Source of the DNA: an uncultured Porphyromonadaceae bacterium
GTDB taxonomy: Bacteria; Bacteroidota; Bacteroidia; Bacteroidales; Muribaculaceae
DNA: 6,692 bases
Reading direction: 5' to 3'
Assembly (NCBI GenBank): GCA_902494595.1
Contig: CABUTY010000076.1
Coordinates: forward strand, 1 to 6,692
A model generated the notes under the pieces. The model made no database searches and was not told the origin of the DNA. It saw only the letters and a list, made by a program, of their open reading frames with translations. Positions 1-6,692 of this stretch are shown here, piece after piece; position 1 is the stretch's first letter, and each line of letters starts with the position of its first letter. Position numbers and translations under genes: made by a program.

Positions 1-1169
1 CCGCAATACTGGTTAAGGCCGGTGTATACTCTTATGAAATCAATCCCGGGAAGATTCACGGGGGTTCCGTTGTCATCCACTGCCCACCCTATATCGAAGG
101 AGTTAAGGTCGGCATAGTCGTTGGGATGATTGTCCACATACCCCCAGTCGTAGCTGTAAAGCACATAGTAAGTGCCCTGTCCGCTTATATCCACCGCATT
201 GGGCTTCAGACAGGAACCGCTGAAGATGAGCTGATCCTCCTTGATCCATTGGGGATAATAATCCTGCAGGTGGAATGAGTTCTTGGGCATATAGCCTGAA
301 TTTCCTTCGGAGTCACGCCATGGTATGTAGGTGAGGTCGGTAAGATAAGGATAATCGAGGTCGGGCACCGGAGCTTTGGCAGAGTCAGGCCGGGAATAGG
401 TAAGCGAATAGTTGTGGAGAGTGCACGGCTTATAGTATTCGCTGCCTGCCAGTTCATACCACGGGTCATCGGGAAGGCCATTCATGTTTGCGTCATAGCT
501 TACCATCACTATACCCGGCTCGGCCGACCCTCCTTTCTCATCGGGATTGAGAAGTTCATAGAAAGCATTTCCCCATATCCTGAAATCGCGCTCGCCGGGA
601 CGGTTCACGACTGTATGGTCAAAACCGAAGGTCACATACCCTCCATATCCGCCTAAAGATATCATCACGTCATTCTTTCCGGTGATTGATTCTTCACATT
701 TCCTGAGAATGTCGGCATACGAGTCACCCTTCTCATACTGCGGCATTTCGTTGACAAACTGTCCCGGTGCCGGACAATATTCATACACCCGGGAAATCCA
801 GGGACTGTATTCCACATCTTCATGAATCACGTTGACGGTGAATTCATGATGATAAGGGGTGTCCGGGTCAATGATGTCGAAGGTCATATGATACGTTCCC
901 TCGTCAGCTTCCATGAATATATATTCCGGTTGAGAAGACACCTGTTTCACGGATCCGTCGGGGGCGGTGAGGGTCCATCGGTACTCTTGTCCGGTGAATG
1001 CCGATTCAAGGCGCAGTTTTTTCATACGGTATACATAATACTTATCGTCAATACCCAGATTGACCATCGGTATGTCGCTTGAACATCCAGTCAGCGACAT
1101 CATTGCAGTTATAGTTGCGATGCAGCCATAACATAATCCCGGGAATCTCTGAAAACGGATTTTAATCAT
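1..1169 (-). CDS. PKD-like-domain surface lipoprotein of the cobalamin uptake operon (3' end beyond window)
   Basis: An open frame of 389 codons that runs off the left edge without a stop, translated here by hand. The N-terminus is a lipoprotein signal: basic start, hydrophobic stretch, then the lipobox SLTGC with the lipidated Cys at residue 29, followed by SSD, compatible with surface export. Residues about 60-115 look like a PKD/Ig-type beta-sandwich (YRWTL, then EGTYHMTF). Residues 170-245 form a conserved-looking block: GGYGGYVTFGFDHTVVN, a DANMNGLPDD segment (226-235) resembling an acidic calcium loop, and WYELAGSEYY. Near the end is FDIGWAVDDNG. I recognise this as a family often labelled cell surface protein in Bacteroides, but I know of no assured biochemical function. 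The start at 1169 overlaps the end of btuG by 8 bases; an in-frame ATG two codons upstream (1175) is also possible. The context argues for a role in corrinoid capture. A BtuH-type B12-binding lipoprotein is one possibility, but I cannot confirm that homology. The gene's reality is near certain; the function is inferred. Confidence 0.88.
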   Translation of the reverse strand, partial: MIKIRFQRFPGLCYGCIATITAMMSLTGCSSDIPMVNLGIDDKYYVYRMKKLRLESAFTGQEYRWTLTAPDGSVKQVSSQPEYIFMEADEGTYHMTFDIIDPDTPYHHEFTVNVIHEDVEYSPWISRVYEYCPAPGQFVNEMPQYEKGDSYADILRKCEESITGKNDVMISLGGYGGYVTFGFDHTVVNRPGERDFRIWGNAFYELLNPDEKGGSAEPGIVMVSYDANMNGLPDDPWYELAGSEYYKPCTLHNYSLTYSRPDSAKAPVPDLDYPYLTDLTYIPWRDSEGNSGYMPKNSFHLQDYYPQWIKEDQLIFSGSCLKPNAVDISGQGTYYVLYSYDWGYVDNHPNDYADLNSFDIGWAVDDNGTPVNLPGIDFIRVYTGLNQYC

Positions 1170-2331
1170 GGTCATTGCGGTTAAGGAAAGTGATATGAGC
1201 CGGAATATCGCCGGTACGTACGCTCCATTTCTTGCGTCCTCCGGCATCAAAGCAGTATAAAGTGCCGGAAGAAACATAATTCTTTGCATCGGTCACAAGA
1301 ATATCCCCGGTCTCCGGATGAATGGCTATGCCGTAAGGAATGGTGATTTCCTTTTCAGTTCCGTCGGTAATGAAATTGTGGGATACGAGTTTTTTGCTGC
1401 GGATGTCAACGATGCCATAGGTGATGGTGTTCGACTGTGTGTAGTTGTTCCATTCCGTGGAATAGAAATAAAGAGAGTCGCCTCTGAGAGCCATGTTTGA
1501 GACACCGAAAGGCAAAGTATCGGTCACTACCATCTGGTTGTAGCCTTTTCTTTTGTCCAAAACATATAGCCGTGATGGACGGCTCTGGTAGTCTCCACGC
1601 GACGTGACCCACAGCTTGTTGTAGCGGTCTTTCTTCAGTCTGTGAAGGTTGATGCCCACGGGAATCTGCTGCACCTGCTTGAAGTCGACCATCTGGATTA
1701 CCGAGACTGTATTGTCATAATTCGGCACACGGTAGCCTCCGGAATTGGCCACATACAGATAGTCGTCAACAATCTCCATCTCTTCAGGCTGGTATCCGAC
1801 GGATACTTTCCTTGTGACCCGCAGAGAGGTCGTGTCCACTTCATATACAGCGCCCTTGGGCGCGTCGGGGTCGATGAGCACCGGCCCCACATACGAACTC
1901 ACATAGGCTTTCCCCCGGTAAAACCTCACATACCTGCAATTGGGAATATCCACTTGCCCTATGCGTATTCCCGACCGGCTGTCAAGTACCTCCACCTTGT
2001 GGGAGCAATTGACCACAACATAGAGCTTTGAACCGTAGATTCCGATGTCATTTCCGACATCTCCGAGTTCCTTTACCACATTGGGATTTCTTTCGGCATA
2101 AAAGTTGCGTGCATACAAGCCGGTGAAATAGTCAAAATAATCCAGCGTGCACTTATTGGAACCCATGTTTCCTTCATTCACAAGGTAAAATCCCCTGATG
2201 CGCGTGTCCGGGACCGGAACATCATTGATAATGTCGTACTCCGTAGGCACCACAAGCTCGTCATGCCGGCAGCCACATAGGGATGTTACGGCAAATAAAA
2301 CCATTACTGCGTATAATTGTCTTGCGGTCAT
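1162..2331 (-). CDS. btuG: BtuG-type cobalamin-binding beta-propeller surface lipoprotein
   Basis: A 389-residue lipoprotein. The signal peptide ends in the lipobox SLCGC (Cys21), and the next residues RHDEL carry acidic charge, as in Bacteroidetes lipoproteins sent to the outer face. From about residue 45 to the end, repeated beta-propeller blade units can be seen: KLYVVVN with KVEVLD (102-116), KAYVSSYVGPVLIDP (141-155), YLYVANSGGY with VSVIQ (191-213), KLWVTS with RLYVLDK (239-260), SLYFYS (286-291) and IAIHPETGDILVTDAK (335-350). This is the YncE/DUF5074-like architecture. In Bacteroides, BtuG proteins with this fold bind cobalamin very tightly at the surface and cap the BtuB receptor; that is family knowledge. 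The start ATG overlaps the btuB stop in an ATGA tetranucleotide, so the two are translationally coupled. A position directly after btuB and downstream of a cobalamin riboswitch makes BtuG much more likely than a generic propeller protein. Confidence 0.9.
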   Translation of the reverse strand: MTARQLYAVMVLFAVTSLCGCRHDELVVPTEYDIINDVPVPDTRIRGFYLVNEGNMGSNKCTLDYFDYFTGLYARNFYAERNPNVVKELGDVGNDIGIYGSKLYVVVNCSHKVEVLDSRSGIRIGQVDIPNCRYVRFYRGKAYVSSYVGPVLIDPDAPKGAVYEVDTTSLRVTRKVSVGYQPEEMEIVDDYLYVANSGGYRVPNYDNTVSVIQMVDFKQVQQIPVGINLHRLKKDRYNKLWVTSRGDYQSRPSRLYVLDKRKGYNQMVVTDTLPFGVSNMALRGDSLYFYSTEWNNYTQSNTITYGIVDIRSKKLVSHNFITDGTEKEITIPYGIAIHPETGDILVTDAKNYVSSGTLYCFDAGGRKKWSVRTGDIPAHITFLNRNDHD

Positions 2332-4328
2332 ATTTCTGCTACTATTGTGAACCGGTAATTGCGCTTGGGCATCGGATAGTTGATTATCACATCGTAATCC
2401 TGGCTGAAAAGATTGTTTATCTCTGCCATAAGGCGCAATGACACTTTTTTGATTTTAAGATCTTTGCTTATCGATATGTCGGAGGTGTACCAGGGCTGTG
2501 TATAATTGTACCGGATGTTCTCCTGCTGGTTGTAACGTTCACCCACATATATCCAGGAATAGTTCATGTTCCAGCCATGCCATGATGCATTGAACACACA
2601 AGCGCCCGAATTGCGCGGGATATACGGAATCTGATCGCGGTAATAGTTATCCGCCGGATTTGTGACATCAATGGCCCTCTGGAAAGTATATTGAGCTCTC
2701 AGGGTCAGGAAGAGGTCGCTCACGGGATTCACGGTTACCAGAGCAGTGACATCGACTCCCTTGATTTTCACGCGTCCGAGATTGAGCATGGTCCAGCGGA
2801 ACTGCTGCCCTTTGGGATAAGCCACAATCTTGTCTTTGACTGTATTGTAGTATACATCGGCCCCTATACGGATTGTACGCACCAGGGCGTTGCGCTGGCG
2901 GTCATAAAGCACTCCCACGTTATATTGAGTCACATATTCAGGACTGAGCTTCGAATTGCCCATGTCGGCGTAATAGAGGTCATTGAACGTCGGCATCCGG
3001 AAGGATTTCTTATAGAAAGCCCTGATTGAGAAATCTTTTGAGCGGAGCGGACAGCCCGAAACAAACACTGCGGGAGTGAACACATGTTTGTCGGCTGGCG
3101 ATTCCTGGCCTCTAAGGTGGTCATGGATGAATGTACCCAGGACACTCGCCTGCATCTTGAAACGCGGGAAATTTATGGATGTAGCCACAGAAAGAAAATG
3201 TGAGAACCTTTCAGGTTTGGCGAAACCATACATGTCAGCTTTCAGGTCATTCCACATGAAGTCATAACTGAGCGAAACATGCCACCAGCCGTATACCGAA
3301 TATTCATTGGAAGTTGAAAAATAGACCTCTTTCTGCTTATACAGATTGTCGATTTTTACCTGTTTGTCATCGTTGTTGACGTAATGGGTGCGGTAGGAGG
3401 AATATTTGAGATGGTTCAGTGTGGAGAATTTTCCGAAATCTGCCTGATACTTTGCCTGAGCGAAGGAATTGGTGTCCCATATACGCTCGCCTCGCCGCCA
3501 TACATTGTTGACTATTGCTCCCGGTACGCCCCTTTCGGAATTATAATTATAAAGCTTGAAGCTCCAGTCGCCGTTGTTAAGCGCGCCGTTTACATTCAGT
3601 TCAAGACGTGTGGCATTGATGTCGCCGTTCTGACGCACGGCAGTGGTGTCGTAAGCGAGTTCACCGGCGGGATTCACCCGTCGGTATCTGAACCTGTATT
3701 TCCCACTCGAATTAAGCCATTCGGCACTAAGCGACGCATTTACATTACGGCTGAGACGGAGTTCTACAAGAGCCGACGGATTTATAAGGTCGAAAGATCC
3801 GACTCTCACGGCCCCACGCGCATGGTAAGTTTCGCCTTCCTTGAATTGAGGAGTTCGTGTGCGGATATAAATACTCCCTGCGGAACCGAAATCCTTGGCC
3901 GGCTGCAGAATCTCGCTTTTCTGTCCATTATAGAGGGATAGCGATTCAATATTGTCGAGCGAGAACTGCCCGAGATCAATCTGGCCGTTCTGAGCATTGC
4001 CGAGTTCCCCCCCGTCGTATACCACTCCGGTATGGTTAGTGCCCATGCTCCGGATATTGACGGTCTTTATACCTCCGACACCTCCGTAATCCTTTACCTG
4101 GACACCTGCGAAATACCGCATGGCATCGGCTATGCTGTTGCTGTTGAGCCGTTGCAGTTCATCACCCTCAAGCGTCTGCACAGGAATCACATCCTCCGGC
4201 TTATTACGCGCCGTGACCACAACCTCCTGAAGGTTGCGGCCTATAGTATCCGTTTTGATTTTCCCCGCTTCAGCCGAAACCGTAACGTACAGAGCGATGG
4301 CAATCAGGGAAAAACAATCTCTTTTCAT
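2328..4328 (-). CDS. btuB: BtuB-type TonB-dependent outer-membrane cobalamin receptor
   Basis: A 666-residue TonB-dependent transporter importing corrinoids across the outer membrane, close in size to E. coli BtuB. From the chosen start (4328) there is a signal peptide MKRDCFSLIAIALYVTVSAEA, then a TonB-box-like LQEVVVTA (residues 33-40). A plug domain follows at about 45-158 (IADAMRYFAGVQVKDYGG, VNIRSMG, VVYDGG, SAGSIYIRT). The rest is beta-barrel, with alternating aromatic strands and a C-terminal signature INNLFSQDYDVIINYP ending in RFTIVAEI. The frame stays open to an ATG at 4388, but that start would add 20 residues ahead of a textbook signal peptide and lie closer to the terminator, so 4328 is preferred. 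There is no N-terminal carboxypeptidase-regulatory or STN domain, unlike SusC-type glycan receptors. Substrate assignment rests on the cobalamin riboswitch upstream and btuG downstream; the barrel alone would not separate cobalamin from other small ligands. Confidence 0.92.
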   Translation of the reverse strand: MKRDCFSLIAIALYVTVSAEAGKIKTDTIGRNLQEVVVTARNKPEDVIPVQTLEGDELQRLNSNSIADAMRYFAGVQVKDYGGVGGIKTVNIRSMGTNHTGVVYDGGELGNAQNGQIDLGQFSLDNIESLSLYNGQKSEILQPAKDFGSAGSIYIRTRTPQFKEGETYHARGAVRVGSFDLINPSALVELRLSRNVNASLSAEWLNSSGKYRFRYRRVNPAGELAYDTTAVRQNGDINATRLELNVNGALNNGDWSFKLYNYNSERGVPGAIVNNVWRRGERIWDTNSFAQAKYQADFGKFSTLNHLKYSSYRTHYVNNDDKQVKIDNLYKQKEVYFSTSNEYSVYGWWHVSLSYDFMWNDLKADMYGFAKPERFSHFLSVATSINFPRFKMQASVLGTFIHDHLRGQESPADKHVFTPAVFVSGCPLRSKDFSIRAFYKKSFRMPTFNDLYYADMGNSKLSPEYVTQYNVGVLYDRQRNALVRTIRIGADVYYNTVKDKIVAYPKGQQFRWTMLNLGRVKIKGVDVTALVTVNPVSDLFLTLRAQYTFQRAIDVTNPADNYYRDQIPYIPRNSGACVFNASWHGWNMNYSWIYVGERYNQQENIRYNYTQPWYTSDISISKDLKIKKVSLRLMAEINNLFSQDYDVIINYPMPKRNYRFTIVAEI

Positions 4329-4396
4329 AACTGCCGGTATATTACTGTTTACGGCAACGGGCAGCCATGAACCGAAGCTCCGGATCACATATGGTC

Positions 4397-4439
4397 AAAA
4401 AGTCCCGTCGACCGTGTTATCACGAGCCGACGGGACTTT
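4397..4439 (-). terminator. Intrinsic terminator/attenuator hairpin between the riboswitch and btuB
   Basis: On the minus strand, AAAGTCCCGTCG (4428-4439) and CGACGGGACTTT (4399-4410) form a perfect 12-bp stem. The 17-base interior can extend it with a G-U pair, a C-G pair, a single bulged U, then CGTG/CACG around an ATAA tetraloop. The 3' arm runs directly into five T residues (4397-4401). This is the form of a Rho-independent terminator. It lies 69 bases before the btuB start and downstream of a cobalamin aptamer, so it most likely acts as the riboswitch expression platform, stopping transcription when cobalamin is bound. In the plus direction the U-tract is only TTTG, so it looks directional. 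Confidence 0.82.
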
Positions 4440-4541
4440 GTATTCCTTTCAACTTAATCCATCTTGACAATAAGGAGTGTCGGATATCCTCGACATATAA
4501 TCCGAATTATTGTTAACGACGGATGTTTTATTGTAGCCCAT

Positions 4542-4553
4542 AATCCCGTAGGC
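4542..4553 (-). promoter_or_regulatory. Candidate antiterminator segment
   Basis: The minus-strand segment GCCTACGGGATT, just 3' of the aptamer, can pair with the 5' arm of the terminator (4426-4437, minus-strand AGTCCCGTCGGC). Eleven of 12 positions pair, including one G-U, with a single U/C mismatch. Pairing here would prevent the terminator stem. The same segment can also pair at 10 of 12 positions with ATTCCCGGAGGC at the 5' shoulder of the aptamer (4774-4785), which could hold it away in the other state. The pairing was counted by hand; its role is inference. Confidence 0.5.
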
Positions 4554-4560
4554 GCGTATA

Positions 4561-4796
4561 TCGCAAAGGCAGGTCTTCTGACTTGTTCCAGCAGTTCGCG
4601 CCTTCTCGGAGCCGGAGCTCCAATGACTTATGCGGCTGCTCTGAATATAGGCCTTACGGACATATTCGCGGAACTTACAGCAGCGGGTACTGTTCCGGAC
4701 TTGCACCGGATTCCCTTTTGATTCCCCGACGTAAAGTCGCCACTCTCGCTTGAGCAAGGAAGCAGCATTATCTGCCTCCGGGAATACCATTTGCGA
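4561..4796 (-). promoter_or_regulatory. Cobalamin riboswitch aptamer
   Basis: On the minus strand the aptamer core is unmistakable. GGGAATCCGGTGCAAGTCC is followed by GGAACAGTACCCGC and TGCTGTAAG (4673-4715), matching the conserved B12-element core in which GGTG..A..TCCGG..C..CCCGC..CTGT is invariant. The 3' end carries the usual GTCAGAAGACCTGCC. Closing helix P1 can be drawn from AGGCAG (4772-4777) with CTGCCT (4567-4572), and it may extend through TCGCAA (4791-4796) with TTGCGA (4561-4566). Binding of adenosylcobalamin or a related cobalamin normally represses downstream expression. It heads the btuB-btuG-lipoprotein operon. The outer boundaries are approximate; the identity is firm. Confidence 0.95.
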
Positions 4797-4799
4797 CCG

Positions 4800-4830
4800 C
4801 AAATTTAATATCTATTTTTTAGATATGCAA
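4800..4830 (-). promoter_or_regulatory. Predicted Bacteroidetes-type promoter of the btu operon
   Basis: On the minus strand TAAATTTG (4800-4807) matches the -7 consensus TAnnTTTG exactly. TTG (4828-4830) lies 20 bases upstream, within the usual spacing for the -33 element. Transcription would start at about 4793-4796, essentially at the first base of the aptamer, which supports the placement. That gives a leader of about 465 bases before btuB. Confidence 0.62.
4808..4826. repeat. Short inverted repeat in the promoter spacer
   Basis: ATATCTA (4808-4814) and TAGATAT (4820-4826) are perfect 7-base arms around five T. The repeat fills the spacer between the inferred -33 and -7 elements of the btu promoter. 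It could be an operator or simply AT-rich sequence. Confidence 0.4.
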
Positions 4831-4961
4831 CAGACTGTCGCAAAATTCGCCGGTGTACATCATTACCCTGAAGTTTCCGAATTTTGTCTTTATTATTGAA
4901 GTCATATAATTGTATACAGCGTGATTGCATAGAGGATTAAGGGATATTAAACAAATTTTAT

Positions 4962-4969
4962 TAACTTTG
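4962..4969 (+). promoter_or_regulatory. Predicted -7 promoter element of topA
   Basis: TAACTTTG, followed by CGGCC, fits the Bacteroidetes -7 consensus TAnnTTTG in an otherwise AT-rich stretch. It lies 66 bases before the topA start, giving a 5' leader of about 60 bases. I see no clear TTG at the -33 spacing (the sequence there is ATTAAGG), so the call rests on the -7 box and its position. Confidence 0.55.
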
Positions 4970-5035
4970 CGGCCAATTCCAGAACTATATAAAGGAGAAT
5001 CAGGTTTAACAACTGAACAGACTCTCAGGAATCCG

Positions 5036-6692
5036 ATGAAGAATTTAATGATAGTAGAGTCGCCACACAAGGCGAAAACGATAGAGAAGTTTTTAGGGCC
5101 TGACTATAAGGTAATGTCGAGCGTAGGGCATATCCGCGATCTTCAGAAGCGCGGCATGAGCGTTGACATAGCCGACGGGTTCAGTCCTGTCTATGAGATA
5201 CCTGCCGACAAGAAAGAGGTGGTGAAGCAGCTTAAGGCAGCCACCAGGAATGCCGACATGGTATACCTTGCATCGGATGAAGACCGCGAGGGAGAGGCCA
5301 TAGCATGGCATCTTTATGAGGTTCTGGGCCTGACACCGGAAAATTCGCGGCGCATAGCCTTCCATGAGATTACGAAGCCGGCGATACTCGAGGCTCTGGC
5401 ACATCCGCGGGGCATCGACATAGACCGCGTCAACGCCCAGCAGGCACGCCGCGTGCTCGACCGCATTGTCGGCTTCGAGCTCAGCCCGATTCTATGGAAA
5501 AAAATCAAGCCGGCACTGTCGGCGGGACGTGTGCAGAGCGTAGCCACTCGCCTTATCTGCGAGAGAGAAAAGGAAATAAACAGTTTTACACCTGAAACTT
5601 TCTGGCGCATAAACGCCACATTCACCACCGCCTCGGGGAAAAGCTTCAAGGCCGAAGGCTCGCGACGCTTCGGCAGCGGAGAGGCCGCAAGCGACTTCCT
5701 GCAGGAATGCCTCGGCAAAAAATTCGCCGTTACCGGCATATCCGTCAAGCCGCTGACACGCAAGCCACTCCCACCATTCACCACCTCAACCCTCCAGCAG
5801 GACGCCGGCCGTCGTCTCGGTTTTCCCGTGAAACAGACCATGGGCATAGCCCAGAAACTCTATGAAGAGGGACTCATAACCTATATGCGTACCGACTCCA
5901 CCAATCTGTCGGAGCTGGCTCTGCGCGATATCGCCAAGGCTGTAGGCGAAGACTATGGCAAAGACTATCTGTCGCCGCGCCGTTACCATACAAGCAGCAA
6001 AGGAGCACAGGAAGCCCACGAAGCGATACGCCCCACATATATCGACCGCCGTACCATCTCGGGAACTCCCCAGGAGAAAAAGCTCTACGACCTGATATGG
6101 AAACGCACCGTGGCCTCCCAGATGAGCGAGGCACGGCTGGAGAAAACAAATGTCGACATCGACATTGCCGGCGGCGAAAGTCTGCCTGACACCCCGAATA
6201 AAGGGAAAGCATTCTTCCGCGCCGAGGGAGAGATTGTGAAGTTCGAGGGATTCATGCGCGCCTACGGCATAGAGGCCGGCGACGACCTCGACAGCGAGGG
6301 CGGCAACGCCCTGCTTCCGCCCCTCGCCATCGGCGACAACCTCGACGCCGAAGCCATCACAGCTACCGAACGCTTCTCCATGCCTCCCGCACGCTATTCC
6401 GAAGCGTCGCTGGTAAAGAAAATGGAAGACCTCGGCATAGGACGTCCTTCCACCTATGCCTCCACCGTCTCCACCATCCAGGCCCGCGGATACGTGAAGC
6501 ATGGCGATACCGAGGGGCAGCCGCGAAACTATACAAGACTTACCGCCAAGAACGGCCGCATCACCGAGACGGTGCTCAGCGAGAACGCCGGCTCCACAAG
6601 AGGCAAACTCATACCTACGGATGTCGGCATGGTGGTCAACGACTTCCTGACAGAATATTTTCCCGACATACTCGACTACAACTTCACCGCGC
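5036..6692 (+). CDS. topA: DNA topoisomerase I (type IA), 3' end beyond window
   Basis: Relaxes negatively supercoiled DNA by making a transient single-strand break through a 5'-phosphotyrosine link. The first 552 residues are present, so the C-terminal part is missing at the edge. The TOPRIM domain begins with MIVESPHKAKTIEKFL (catalytic Glu8) and has the metal-binding SDEDREGEA motif (Asp81, Asp83, Glu85). Then come FHEITKPAI, NAQQARRVLDRIVGFELSP and LSAGRVQSVATRL (161-173). The active-site block GLITYMRTDST places the catalytic tyrosine at residue 283. GAQEAHEAIRPT (323-334) and the LGIGRPSTYASTV region (466-478) follow, all in canonical TopA order. The start at 5036 gives the usual short N-terminus; a Met at codon 5 (5048) would leave almost nothing before the TOPRIM strand. 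AGGA lies about eight bases upstream. The gene is divergent from the cobalamin operon, with 235 bases between the aptamer and its start and no sign of shared function. Confidence 0.97.
   Translation, partial: MKNLMIVESPHKAKTIEKFLGPDYKVMSSVGHIRDLQKRGMSVDIADGFSPVYEIPADKKEVVKQLKAATRNADMVYLASDEDREGEAIAWHLYEVLGLTPENSRRIAFHEITKPAILEALAHPRGIDIDRVNAQQARRVLDRIVGFELSPILWKKIKPALSAGRVQSVATRLICEREKEINSFTPETFWRINATFTTASGKSFKAEGSRRFGSGEAASDFLQECLGKKFAVTGISVKPLTRKPLPPFTTSTLQQDAGRRLGFPVKQTMGIAQKLYEEGLITYMRTDSTNLSELALRDIAKAVGEDYGKDYLSPRRYHTSSKGAQEAHEAIRPTYIDRRTISGTPQEKKLYDLIWKRTVASQMSEARLEKTNVDIDIAGGESLPDTPNKGKAFFRAEGEIVKFEGFMRAYGIEAGDDLDSEGGNALLPPLAIGDNLDAEAITATERFSMPPARYSEASLVKKMEDLGIGRPSTYASTVSTIQARGYVKHGDTEGQPRNYTRLTAKNGRITETVLSENAGSTRGKLIPTDVGMVVNDFLTEYFPDILDYNFTA

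Noticed and set aside
3384..3941. Plus-strand open frame of 185 codons opposite btuB
   Set aside because: It lies entirely inside the well-supported btuB frame on the other strand, with no recognisable motif.
2328..4328. SusC-type glycan receptor of a polysaccharide utilisation locus
   Set aside because: The protein is too short, lacks the N-terminal carboxypeptidase-regulatory domain, has no SusD neighbour and is preceded by a cobalamin riboswitch.
4397..4439. Perfect inverted repeat as the end of a mobile element or a recombination site
   Set aside because: The position after an aptamer, the compact hairpin and the adjacent T-run are explained by an intrinsic terminator. No transposase or direct repeats are present.
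4449..4802. Minus-strand open frame of 117 codons across the leader
   Set aside because: It coincides with the cobalamin aptamer, whose conserved RNA core explains the sequence; the translation has no protein features.
4819..5070. Minus-strand open frame of 83 codons between the operon and topA
   Set aside because: It covers the topA leader and start codon and would read through the btu promoter region; no motifs or conserved features are visible.
5786..6502. Minus-strand open frame of 238 codons opposite topA
   Set aside because: It is antisense to a region with all the TopA motifs, has an unlikely composition and lacks a start context. It is a shadow of the topA codon pattern.
1..6692. 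CRISPR arrays, tRNA or rRNA genes, insertion sequences
   Set aside because: I saw no spaced direct repeats, tRNA-like cloverleaf, rRNA sequence or transposase motif on either strand.

Overview
The window looks like a gut-type Bacteroidales chromosome, possibly Muribaculaceae-like; the family placement is inference from protein style and moderate GC. The main clues are TAnnTTTG-type -7 promoter elements, surface lipoproteins with acidic residues after the lipobox, a TonB receptor paired with a beta-propeller lipoprotein, and a Bacteroidetes-type TopA.

Layout: positions 1-4328 carry three tightly overlapping minus-strand genes, read right to left. They are a BtuB-type cobalamin TonB-dependent outer-membrane receptor, a BtuG-type seven-bladed-propeller cobalamin-binding surface lipoprotein, and a PKD-like-domain surface lipoprotein cut by the left edge. 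Their leader (4329-4800) holds a class-I-type cobalamin riboswitch (about 4561-4796). Downstream of it come a candidate antiterminator segment (4542-4553) and a strong intrinsic terminator hairpin with a U-tract (4397-4439). A Bacteroidetes-type promoter (4800-4830) sits right at the 5' end of the aptamer. On the plus strand, a divergent topA (DNA topoisomerase I) starts at 5036 behind its own TAACTTTG box and runs off the right edge.

Working together: the minus-strand transcript is a vitamin B12 capture and uptake operon. BtuG and probably the third lipoprotein capture corrinoid at the cell surface, and BtuB imports it with TonB energy. When intracellular cobalamin is high, the riboswitch should let the terminator form and shut the operon off. 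Periplasmic and inner-membrane transport genes (btuF, btuC, btuD) are not in the window and may lie beyond the left edge. topA is an unrelated housekeeping gene.

The known core is the BtuB/BtuG pair under a cobalamin riboswitch. The least characterised parts are the third lipoprotein and the terminator/antiterminator architecture, which can be read directly from the sequence.
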